A stretch of 64,000 nucleotides of DNA, taken from NCBI GenBank assembly GCA_963667435.1, contig OY763414.1, positions 1,674,001 to 1,738,000 of the forward strand. The letters are read 5' to 3'. A program made the translations under genes and the position numbers. The stretch comes from Marispirochaeta sp963667435 (GTDB taxonomy: Bacteria; Spirochaetota; Spirochaetia; JC444; Marispirochaetaceae). The number at the start of each line of letters is the position of its first letter. The first letter of the stretch is position 1. The notes beneath the pieces are model-generated. The model was not told where the DNA came from. It saw nothing but the letters and a program-made list of their open reading frames with translations, and made no database searches. This document shows, one piece after another, positions 24,914 to 32,126 of the stretch.

Positions 24914-27025
24914 ATGAACTTTAAAGGTAAGAAATATTTTTTCAACCGGGACTTAAGCTGGCTGGAATTTAATAACCGAGTCCTGTCCGAAGGCCTCGAG
25001 GCCTCGGTCCCGCTTATGGAGCGCATGAAATTCCTATCTATAACCAGTTCAAATTTCGATGAATTCTTCATGGTCCGCGTGGCAACCCTAAAACGGGCGG
25101 TCAGAGCCGGAAACCATATCAGCTGTCCTTCAGGACTTACCCCGGACAAACAGTTAAGCTTAATAGACAAACGGACCAGGGAGATTGTTTCCGCTCAATA
25201 TGCCTGTCTGAAGAATGAAATATTACCTGGAATGAGGGAATACGGAGTGATGTATCTGCCGCCGGAGGAATGGAGTCCACGCCAACTTCGACAAATTCAG
25301 TCCATGTTTAACAACGAGCTCTTTCCGGTACTCAGTCCTGTCAGAATAGATAACGAGGAACCTTTCCCATATATTGCAGGACTGCGGCTGCATTTGCTCT
25401 TTTCCCTTGAAGAAGAGGGTTCCGATGAAGAAAAGTACGCCCTGGTTCAGATCCCTGAGGATCAATCCCGGGTTATATATCTCCCGGACAAAGGGGAGGA
25501 AAAACCCTTTGCCCTGCTTGAAGACATTCTTCTGCATCAGGGAGAACATTTGTTCCCCGGGTATTCCGTCCGAGAAGCGGCAATTTTCCGTATAACCCGT
25601 GATGCCGACATGGGGGTTGATGAACAGCGGGACGAAGACTTTGTGGAAGCCATGGAGGAGGTGCTGGAAAACCGCAAAACCGGCAGGGTTATCCGCATGG
25701 AACTGAGTACCCATTCCCCGAAACTGAAAGAAGCCCTGCTTGCCAGGCTGGAAACTGAAAACACCGATATATACGAAATTGACGGACCCCTGGACCTGAA
25801 AAGCTTCATGGGGCTGGCGCTTAGCCAGGGCGGTCCCGAACTTCATGACCCCGAATGGCCGTCATACCCGTCTGCCGACCTGCAGGTGGATGAAACCATC
25901 TGGGAGACCCTGAAAGACCGGGATGTCCTGCTTCATCACCCCTACGACAGTTTTGATACGGTGGTTAAACTGGTCCAGCAGGCCAGCGTTGATCCGGAGG
26001 TATTAGCAATAAAGATGGTGCTTTACAGAACCAGCGGATCGTCACCAATAGTAAAGGCTCTTAAAACTGCCGCCGCCGCAGGGAAACACGTTACCGTTGT
26101 TGTAGAATTAAAAGCCCGCTTTGATGAAGCCCGCAACATCCGCTGGGCGGAAGAACTTGAGCGCGCCGGAGTTATTGTTGTGTATGGTATAGCGCATTTG
26201 AAAATACATACAAAACTCCTGATGATAGTTCGCAGGGAGGTTGACCGCATCCGGCGCTATATTCATCTTGGCACGGGTAACTACAATGACAGTACCGCCA
26301 AACTCTATACAGATATGGGTCTTTTAACCAGCAACGACGATATCGGAGAGGATGCCTCCATGGTATTCAATGCAATTACCGGCTACTCCAATATCCCGGA
26401 ACTCAAGAAGATAGTCATGGCACCGACGACACTGAAAACCCGGATAATTCAACTGATTGAAAGAGAGGCTTCCCGGTCCAGCAGTGAGAATCCGGGTCTT
26501 ATAAGAGCAAAGATGAACTCTCTGGCAGACCCGGACGTCATAAAAGCTCTCTATGAGGCATCCATGGCGGGAGTCAAAATCGAATTGAACATCCGGGGAA
26601 TCTGCATGCTTGTTCCCGGAAAAGAACCTTTCAGCAGCAACATAACAGTCCTCTCCGTTATTGACCGATATCTTGAGCATACCCGTCTCTTTCATTTCCA
26701 GAACGGCGGCAACGATGAATATTTCCTTGCCAGCGCTGACTGGATGCCCAGGAACCTGGAACGCCGGGTGGAACTGATGTTTCCTGTAACATCAACGGCC
26801 CATAAACACCGCCTGGATGAAGTACTGAATATTTACTTTCATTCAAACAGTAAAACTCACCTGCTGAATCCAAACGGCGCCTATGATAGGGTAAGCCCCG
26901 GAAGGAAAAAGATATTACGGGCTCAGGAAGCGTTTTACCAGACATCCCGTCATGCAGCAGAGGCCCAGATAGTCTCTCCAAAGCGGGAATTTACCGTCCG
27001 GCGCAAACCTCCTGTAATTGATTGA
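24914..27025 (+). CDS. ppk1: Polyphosphate kinase 1
   Basis: 703 residues, full length. The N-terminal NRDLSWLEFNNRVL opening, the HPYDSFDTVVKLVQQA segment and the phospholipase-D-like catalytic halves are typical. The autophosphorylated histidine lies in IHLGTGNYN and a second conserved histidine in YLEHTR; SADWMPRNLERRVEL is also conserved. It reversibly transfers the ATP gamma-phosphate to polyphosphate and is usually membrane-associated. A terminator for this operon lies at 27109-27140, inside the end of the convergent yihY gene. Confidence 0.96.
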   Translation: MNFKGKKYFFNRDLSWLEFNNRVLSEGLEASVPLMERMKFLSITSSNFDEFFMVRVATLKRAVRAGNHISCPSGLTPDKQLSLIDKRTREIVSAQYACLKNEILPGMREYGVMYLPPEEWSPRQLRQIQSMFNNELFPVLSPVRIDNEEPFPYIAGLRLHLLFSLEEEGSDEEKYALVQIPEDQSRVIYLPDKGEEKPFALLEDILLHQGEHLFPGYSVREAAIFRITRDADMGVDEQRDEDFVEAMEEVLENRKTGRVIRMELSTHSPKLKEALLARLETENTDIYEIDGPLDLKSFMGLALSQGGPELHDPEWPSYPSADLQVDETIWETLKDRDVLLHHPYDSFDTVVKLVQQASVDPEVLAIKMVLYRTSGSSPIVKALKTAAAAGKHVTVVVELKARFDEARNIRWAEELERAGVIVVYGIAHLKIHTKLLMIVRREVDRIRRYIHLGTGNYNDSTAKLYTDMGLLTSNDDIGEDASMVFNAITGYSNIPELKKIVMAPTTLKTRIIQLIEREASRSSSENPGLIRAKMNSLADPDVIKALYEASMAGVKIELNIRGICMLVPGKEPFSSNITVLSVIDRYLEHTRLFHFQNGGNDEYFLASADWMPRNLERRVELMFPVTSTAHKHRLDEVLNIYFHSNSKTHLLNPNGAYDRVSPGRKKILRAQEAFYQTSRHAAEAQIVSPKREFTVRRKPPVID

Positions 27026-27077
27026 ATTTTTATTGGATTTATTACTCCAGATAGCATACAATAATTAGTGGAGTAAC

Positions 27078-27953
27078 TCACGAGGACATTTCAGCTTCTT
27101 CCATCGGTGACCGCCCGGATTCGTCGGGCGGTCTTTTTTTACCCGGATCGTCTTTCTCACCCAGGGCATAGTATCGCACAAGCAGAGTTGCAATCACCAC
27201 AATTTCCGCCAGAATTCTAAGAATAATGCTGTAACTCACCGCCCCGGCCATGGCACCGTACACGATAAATCTTCGGCCCGCAGAGCGCACCAGAAAGCCG
27301 CTGAGAAGATTTACCAGCTGCCAGACACCGGAAGCAGAAAATGATATTAGAAGCAGCGGTACAATTTTGAAACTTTTTCCGGCATATATAATTTGACAAA
27401 AAGCGAAGAAGAAACTGGTTAACACCAGAGAAAGAAGCATAACACCAAAGGGGAGAAACCGGCTGCTGAAAATCCCGAAGCTGTTGATAATCCTCACTCC
27501 CATGGACAACACAGCCGAAGCATAGACAAAAAGCAAACTGCCCACCACCATGGCTGCAGAAATACCCCGGGCCTTCCACCAGCTTCGTCCGGCCCCTCCA
27601 AGCATGGTGCGTATTATTCTCTCCAGAGATTCAAAAAGGAAGAAAATGGTTACGAAAAACGTAACGGAAGTTAATGTTCCCAGAGCACCTTTGGACTGGC
27701 TCAGGTATTTAATCTGATCAAGGATGATATTTGAAAGGGATTGAGGAAGAAGGGTGAGGACCTCCTCCTGGAGCAGTTCAAGCAGCTGCAGACCGGGAGC
27801 CAGATCCACCAGAAGGGCAGCAGTCCAGAATACAAGAAAGATTAAGGGCAGCAGCCCCAGAAGAAAGTTGTATGCCAGCCCCTTGGCCAGGAGCGGACCG
27901 TTTTCGGCATAATAGCGCTCAATTGTTATACGTACAACCCTGGGACATTTCAT
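27078..27953 (-). CDS. YihY/BrkB-family membrane protein
   Basis: 291 residues from the ATG at 27953; the open frame continues upstream through the cobalamin riboswitch region but that extension is not protein-like. Six hydrophobic helices with family features ENGPLLAKGLAYNFLLGLLPL, SKGALGTLTSV, FESLERIIRTM and FIVYGAMAGAVSY identify the YihY/BrkB group (once mistaken for RNase BN). Function is unsettled; transport has been proposed. The last 25 residues are charged and overlap the ppk terminator. Confidence 0.85.
   Translation of the reverse strand: MKCPRVVRITIERYYAENGPLLAKGLAYNFLLGLLPLIFLVFWTAALLVDLAPGLQLLELLQEEVLTLLPQSLSNIILDQIKYLSQSKGALGTLTSVTFFVTIFFLFESLERIIRTMLGGAGRSWWKARGISAAMVVGSLLFVYASAVLSMGVRIINSFGIFSSRFLPFGVMLLSLVLTSFFFAFCQIIYAGKSFKIVPLLLISFSASGVWQLVNLLSGFLVRSAGRRFIVYGAMAGAVSYSIILRILAEIVVIATLLVRYYALGEKDDPGKKRPPDESGRSPMEEAEMSS
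27109..27140 (+). terminator. Terminator of the ROK-ppx-ppk operon, inside the yihY coding end
   Basis: GACCGCCCG (27109-27117) pairs perfectly with CGGGCGGTC (27125-27133) across a 7-nt loop and is followed by seven T on the plus strand. It lies 84 nt after the ppk stop and is encoded within the last codons of the convergent yihY. Confidence 0.85.
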
Positions 27954-27998
27954 TGCCCTGAATAGTATCCAAAAGAAAAGAGACTGGAAACCCCGGCC

Positions 27999-28026
27999 TT
28001 GACGGTCCAAAGAGCAGCGGTGTACT
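27999..28026 (+). promoter_or_regulatory. Promoter of the cobalamin riboswitch and btu operon
   Basis: TTGACG (27999-28004), 16-nt spacer, TGTACT (28021-28026). Transcription would begin close to 28033, next to the 5' side of riboswitch helix P1, so the whole aptamer apart from a base or two would be transcribed. Confidence 0.55.
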
Positions 28027-28029
28027 CTT

Positions 28030-28195
28030 TCCGGGCAGTTAGGGTCGGCAGAGAAAAGCGCCGATAATAGGGAAACGGGTGAAAATCCCGTGCGGTCCCG
28101 CCACTGTAAGGAAGGTTGCCTGCACTGAACCACTGTCATGTTTCTGACGGGAAGGTTGCAGGTGTAAAACTTCCGAGCCAGGAGACCTGCCCGGA
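28030..28195 (+). promoter_or_regulatory. Cobalamin (B12) riboswitch
   Basis: A 9-bp P1 helix joins TCCGGGCAG (28030-28038) to CTGCCCGGA (28187-28195). Between them lie the core signatures: GGGAAACGGGTGAAAATCCC, then GCGGTCCCGCCACTGTAA, and the B12 box GAGCCAGGAGACCTGCC near the 3' end. Adenosylcobalamin binding normally shuts off expression of the downstream gene. The next genes are btuF-btuC-btuD, so this is feedback control of B12 uptake. The 100 nt after P1 hold the expression platform; GGAGCTCC overlaps the btuF ribosome site, which would suit translational control. Confidence 0.95.
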
Positions 28196-28297
28196 TTGCG
28201 TACCAGAATGATCCACGGTGTATGGGTCGGGTGCGGGTTCCTTAGCATCCTGTATCCCCACCGCCGGGACCAAACAGAACGCAGGAAAGGAGCTCCT

Positions 28298-29224
28298 CTG
28301 AAACAAGGAAAGACCCTTATAAACTTCATCTTCATTATCCTTCTCTCCACGGGCTTGCGCCTGTATGCCGGGGGCATACAGGAGGCTGAAAATCCGGAGG
28401 AAAGCTCAACAACAATCAGGGTAATGACCGACAGTTACCAGCGCAGGGTAGAGTTTCCCCGCAACCCCGGAAGACTGGTATCCCTGGGTCCGAATATGAC
28501 GGAAATCATATTTGCCCTTGGCAGAGGGGACAGCCTTGAGGGAAGAACGGAATGGTGCAACTATCCTCCTCAGGCGAAGCAGATTCCTTCCCTGGGATCT
28601 CTCCTCGAACCCAATATCGAGACCCTGGCCGCCCTGGAGCCCGACCTTGTACTTGCATCTACTCATTTCCAGAAATCGAGCCTTGCACTGCTTGAAAAAC
28701 TGCATATTCCGGTACTGGTCCTGTACGGAGAATCAAGCTTCACCGGCGTTTATACTACAATCCGCCTGACAGCAGATGCCCTGGGAGTACAGGAAAATGG
28801 TGAAAACCTTATTGCCGACATGAAGAAAAGAGTTGAGGCAGTACAGTCAAAGGTGCGGAACAATCCTGAGCCCTCGGTCTACTACGCCATTTCCTATGGT
28901 GATACCGGGGATTATACCGCCGGCGGCAATACTTTTATTAATCAGCTTATCAGCCTTGCAGGAGGACGGAACACAGCTGCAGATCTTGAAGGCTGGGCCT
29001 ATAGTGTTGAAATGGTACTGCAGAATGATCCCGATATTATAATCTGCCCGGATTCTCCTGGATTTGCCCGGGGACTCAAGGAGGCCCCGGGATACAAACT
29101 CCTGAGAGCCGTGAAGGAGGACCGGGTATACACAATCAATCCAGATCTTCTGGACCGGCAAGGTCCAAGGCTCGTAGAGGGGCTGGAAATTCTCGCCCGG
29201 ACACTCCATCCGGAGGCATTCTGA
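28298..29224 (+). CDS. btuF: Cobalamin ABC transporter, periplasmic binding protein
   Basis: About 308 residues. No ATG is well placed: the best start is a CTG at 28298, 5 nt after AAAGGAG, which gives a normal signal peptide (KQGKTLINFIFIILLSTGLRLYAGG). An ATG at 28208 is in frame but lacks a ribosome site and would put 30 charged residues before the signal. The mature part shows the BtuF/FecB fold: RLVSLGPNMTEIIFALGRGD, EPNIETLAALEPDLVL, and GGRNTAADLEGWAYSVEMVL. It captures B12 in the periplasm and hands it to BtuC. It overlaps btuC by 1 nt and lies under riboswitch control. Confidence 0.88.
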   Translation: MKQGKTLINFIFIILLSTGLRLYAGGIQEAENPEESSTTIRVMTDSYQRRVEFPRNPGRLVSLGPNMTEIIFALGRGDSLEGRTEWCNYPPQAKQIPSLGSLLEPNIETLAALEPDLVLASTHFQKSSLALLEKLHIPVLVLYGESSFTGVYTTIRLTADALGVQENGENLIADMKKRVEAVQSKVRNNPEPSVYYAISYGDTGDYTAGGNTFINQLISLAGGRNTAADLEGWAYSVEMVLQNDPDIIICPDSPGFARGLKEAPGYKLLRAVKEDRVYTINPDLLDRQGPRLVEGLEILARTLHPEAF

Positions 29225-30279
29225 TGAAGCCTGCCATAGCACAATCCGCAAAAAAGCGTTCAACCCGTTTTTTCCTGGCTCTTCTTACAGGGCTGCTCAC
29301 CATAGCAGCGGTATTTTTCTCCGCCTCCATGGGATCCGCGGATATATCCTTCAGAGATGCAGCGGGAATTATTCTGAACCAGCTGCTGCCTTTTCTCCAC
29401 TGGCATTATCCGGTCCTGATGAAAAACATCGTCCTGGAACTTCGATTGCCGCGAATACTGCTCTCCCTGATTGTGGGAATGGGCCTTGCCTGCAGCGGAG
29501 TTGTCTTCCAGGGGGTTTTCCGTAACCCCATGGCAGACCCTTACATCCTCGGGATATCATCAGGAGCAGCCTTCGGAGTCACCCTGGTAACAGTGAGCAG
29601 CATCCCCCTCTCTGCTATGGGAGGAATGCTGTTGCCCGCAGCCGCATTTGCCGGAGCCATAGCCGCCGCCCTGCTTGTATTGCTGATTTCCGGAGGAATG
29701 AAACAGACAAGCCTTATCCCGCTACTGCTCTCGGGAGTAGCCGTGAGCTTTCTGCTCTCCGCGGCCATTTCCCTGCTGATGTACCTCCATCGTGATGAAG
29801 CCCAGCGCATCCTCTTCTGGACGTTCGGCAGTTTTGCCTCACCTGCATGGAGAAAAGTCATTATATCCGGTTGGATATTCCTCACAGGACAGGCACTGAT
29901 TTTTCTCTTTCACCGTGATCTTGATCTTCTGACCCTGGGAGAGGAGTCTGCCATGTCCCTGGGTTTGCGGGTGCGCCGCACCCGCTTGCTTCTGTTAGGC
30001 ACTGCCACAGTAATGACCGCCTCCGCGGTGATGGTAAGCGGTATCATAGGTTTTATCGGCCTCATAGTACCCCATGCTGTCCGACTCATTACCGGTCCTC
30101 GACATAAACTGCTTATCCCCTGGAGTATGCGGGCGGGAGGGCTCTTCTGTCTTGTAAGTGATACCATCGCACGATCCATTATGCCACCATCGGAAATACC
30201 GGTGGGGATAATCACAGCGCTGTTCGGCGCTCCCTATTTTCTTTTCCTTCTGCGAAGAAGAACCGGACGGTTCTCCTGA
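29224..30279 (+). CDS. btuC: Cobalamin ABC transporter, permease
   Basis: 351 residues with about ten membrane helices of the FecCD/BtuC family. Family signatures include LRLPRILLSLIVGMGLACSGV, FQGVFRNPMADPYILGISSGAAFG and GIIGFIGLIVPHAVRLITGP. It forms the homodimeric channel of the importer. The ATG overlaps the btuF stop, and its own stop overlaps the btuD start, so the three are translated as a unit. Confidence 0.93.
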   Translation: MKPAIAQSAKKRSTRFFLALLTGLLTIAAVFFSASMGSADISFRDAAGIILNQLLPFLHWHYPVLMKNIVLELRLPRILLSLIVGMGLACSGVVFQGVFRNPMADPYILGISSGAAFGVTLVTVSSIPLSAMGGMLLPAAAFAGAIAAALLVLLISGGMKQTSLIPLLLSGVAVSFLLSAAISLLMYLHRDEAQRILFWTFGSFASPAWRKVIISGWIFLTGQALIFLFHRDLDLLTLGEESAMSLGLRVRRTRLLLLGTATVMTASAVMVSGIIGFIGLIVPHAVRLITGPRHKLLIPWSMRAGGLFCLVSDTIARSIMPPSEIPVGIITALFGAPYFLFLLRRRTGRFS

Positions 30280-31067
30280 TGAAACAGCTTAAAACCGAGG
30301 GTCTGGGCTTCAGTTACGGTGGAAAGAAAGTACTCTCTGATATCTCTGCAGAGATTCGCGGGGGAGATTTTACCGCAATTACCGGCCCCAACGGCTCGGG
30401 AAAAACCACTCTGCTGAAAAACCTGCTTACCCTTCTCTCTCCCGAAGAGGGTTCAGTACTGTTGGACAGCCGTGATATACGCAGTTTTTCCAGGAGGGAG
30501 CTCTCAAGGATTGCCGGCTCAGTTCCGCAGAATCCCGGGATGGATTATGACTATACCGTGGAAGAGGCCGTCCTCATGGGACGCTTTCCCCATTTATCAC
30601 GATTCCAGCAGCTTTCCTCTTCGGATTACGCAATAGCCCGAAATGCCATGGAGCAGGCTGATGTACTTTCTATGAAAGACCAGCTGGTAAGCAGGCTTTC
30701 CGGGGGAGAAGCTCAGCGTGCAGCCATAGCCAGGGCACTGACTCAGGAGCCGGGAATACTCGCCCTGGATGAACCAACAAACCATCTGGATATCCGACAT
30801 CAGGTGGGCATACTCTCACTGCTGAAAAACCTCTGCAGAAAAAAAGGAATCGCAGTAATTACAGTCCTCCATGACCTCAATTTCGCTTTGAGTTATGCCG
30901 ACAAGATAATTCTTCTGCAGAAAGGAAATGTATTCAGTGCGGGAAAACCGGAGGATGTCCTCACCCCGGAAAATATGCGTTCTGTTTATGGTGTTGAATC
31001 CACTCTTGAAAAAGATCCCTTCAATGGCCGCACCCGCATTCTCTTCTGCATTTCTCCCAGGGAATAA
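30279..31067 (+). CDS. btuD: Cobalamin ABC transporter, ATPase
   Basis: 262 residues. Walker A GPNGSGKTT, signature motif RLSGGEAQRAAIARAL, Walker B ILALDEPTNHLD and the switch histidine in TVLHDLNFAL are all intact, placing it with the FecE/BtuD importer ATPases. It powers B12 uptake with BtuC and BtuF. The riboswitch upstream makes cobalamin a much better substrate guess than a siderophore. Confidence 0.93.
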   Translation: MKQLKTEGLGFSYGGKKVLSDISAEIRGGDFTAITGPNGSGKTTLLKNLLTLLSPEEGSVLLDSRDIRSFSRRELSRIAGSVPQNPGMDYDYTVEEAVLMGRFPHLSRFQQLSSSDYAIARNAMEQADVLSMKDQLVSRLSGGEAQRAAIARALTQEPGILALDEPTNHLDIRHQVGILSLLKNLCRKKGIAVITVLHDLNFALSYADKIILLQKGNVFSAGKPEDVLTPENMRSVYGVESTLEKDPFNGRTRILFCISPRE

Positions 31068-31085
31068 CCCTCCATCCAGGTAAAT

Positions 31086-31127
31086 TTGCCCGACCCCGGC
31101 TGGATCACTATACTGAGTATATCAGTG
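31086..31127 (+). promoter_or_regulatory. Promoter with overlapping palindromic operator for the dehydrogenase gene
   Basis: TTGCCC (31086-31091), 17-nt spacer, TATACT (31109-31114). The -10 box is embedded in an imperfect palindrome (31106-31127) whose arms read CACTATACT and AGTATATCAGTG, a natural place for a dimeric repressor. The regulator is unknown. Confidence 0.45.
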
Positions 31128-31156
31128 GATGAAAAATCAAGGAGCAGCAAAAAAAG

Positions 31157-32119
31157 ATGAAGTATATAGCCTATGGAGTTGCACCCGGCGAAGCAGATGA
31201 GGATCTTCTGTTCAGCCTGCAAAGTGCCGCCCCGGATTACACCGTAGTAACCGGTCGAACAAAAAAAGAGCTAAAGCCCTATCTTTCCGGAATAGAAATA
31301 GCTTTCAGGGATATCGAAAATGATGCTTTGACGGCAATGCCGAAGCTGCAATGGTTTCAGGCCTGGTCAGCAGGGATAGACCATCTGCTGACGGATAAAA
31401 ACATCCGCAAAAGCAGTTTTCAGATTTCCAGTGCCAGCGGGATTCACCCTGTTCCCATGGCGGAACACATTTTCAGTCTTCTTCTGAGTCTTGGCCGGGG
31501 ACTGAACCATGCAGATCAGTTCCGCCGAAACCACGAGTTCGGAAAAGTTTCACCTGACAAACTCTTTGAGTTAGATGGAAAGAATATGCTTATTTTGGGA
31601 GCCGGTGCTATCGGGAGAAGGACCGCAACCCTGGCCAGGGCCTTCGGCATGCGGGTAACCGCAGCAAAAAGGCGTAACCTGGACCGACTTGGCCCCTTCG
31701 ATCAGGTTATTCCCTGGGAATCATTCCGGGAATATCTTGATTCCTCAGATATCGTTCTGAACATCCTGCCTCTCACTGCCGAAACAGAAAATCTGTTTAC
31801 CGCTACGGAGTTTAAAAGAATGCGGCCGGACTCAATTTTCGTAAACGTGGGAAGGGGAAAAACAGTGGTGCAGGAAGCACTTGAAGATGCTCTGTTATCA
31901 GGTACAATCGGAGGAGCCTGCCTGGATGTAACTGATCCGGAACCGCTTCCCTCGGCGTCCCCGCTCTGGGAAATGGATAATGTTATTCTTACCGGTCATT
32001 ACGCAGGCTTTACCCCCCGCTATGAGGAGAGGGGGAATGCGCTGTTTCTGAAGAATCTGGAACAGTTTCTCCAGGGACAGCCCCCGGAGAATATAATCGA
32101 TCGTGCGCGGGGCTACTGA
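31157..32119 (+). CDS. D-isomer-specific 2-hydroxyacid dehydrogenase
   Basis: 320 residues. NAD-binding GAGAIGRRTA (about 150-159), catalytic arginine in VNVGRGKTVV, glutamate in DVTDPEPLP and histidine in LTGHYAG are all present, as in the D-2-hydroxyacid dehydrogenase family (glyoxylate/hydroxypyruvate, D-lactate or phosphoglycerate types). It interconverts a 2-keto acid and its D-hydroxy acid with NAD(P)H; which acid cannot be told. AAGGAG lies 12 nt before the ATG, a rather long spacing. It is a single gene, convergent with the M16C protease and only 7 nt from it. Confidence 0.88.
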   Translation: MKYIAYGVAPGEADEDLLFSLQSAAPDYTVVTGRTKKELKPYLSGIEIAFRDIENDALTAMPKLQWFQAWSAGIDHLLTDKNIRKSSFQISSASGIHPVPMAEHIFSLLLSLGRGLNHADQFRRNHEFGKVSPDKLFELDGKNMLILGAGAIGRRTATLARAFGMRVTAAKRRNLDRLGPFDQVIPWESFREYLDSSDIVLNILPLTAETENLFTATEFKRMRPDSIFVNVGRGKTVVQEALEDALLSGTIGGACLDVTDPEPLPSASPLWEMDNVILTGHYAGFTPRYEERGNALFLKNLEQFLQGQPPENIIDRARGY

Positions 32120-32126
32120 AATCCTC

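Noticed and set aside
27954..28139. N-terminal extension of YihY to 28139
   Set aside because: This part is the antisense of the cobalamin riboswitch and promoter, and the family N-terminus fits the ATG at 27953.
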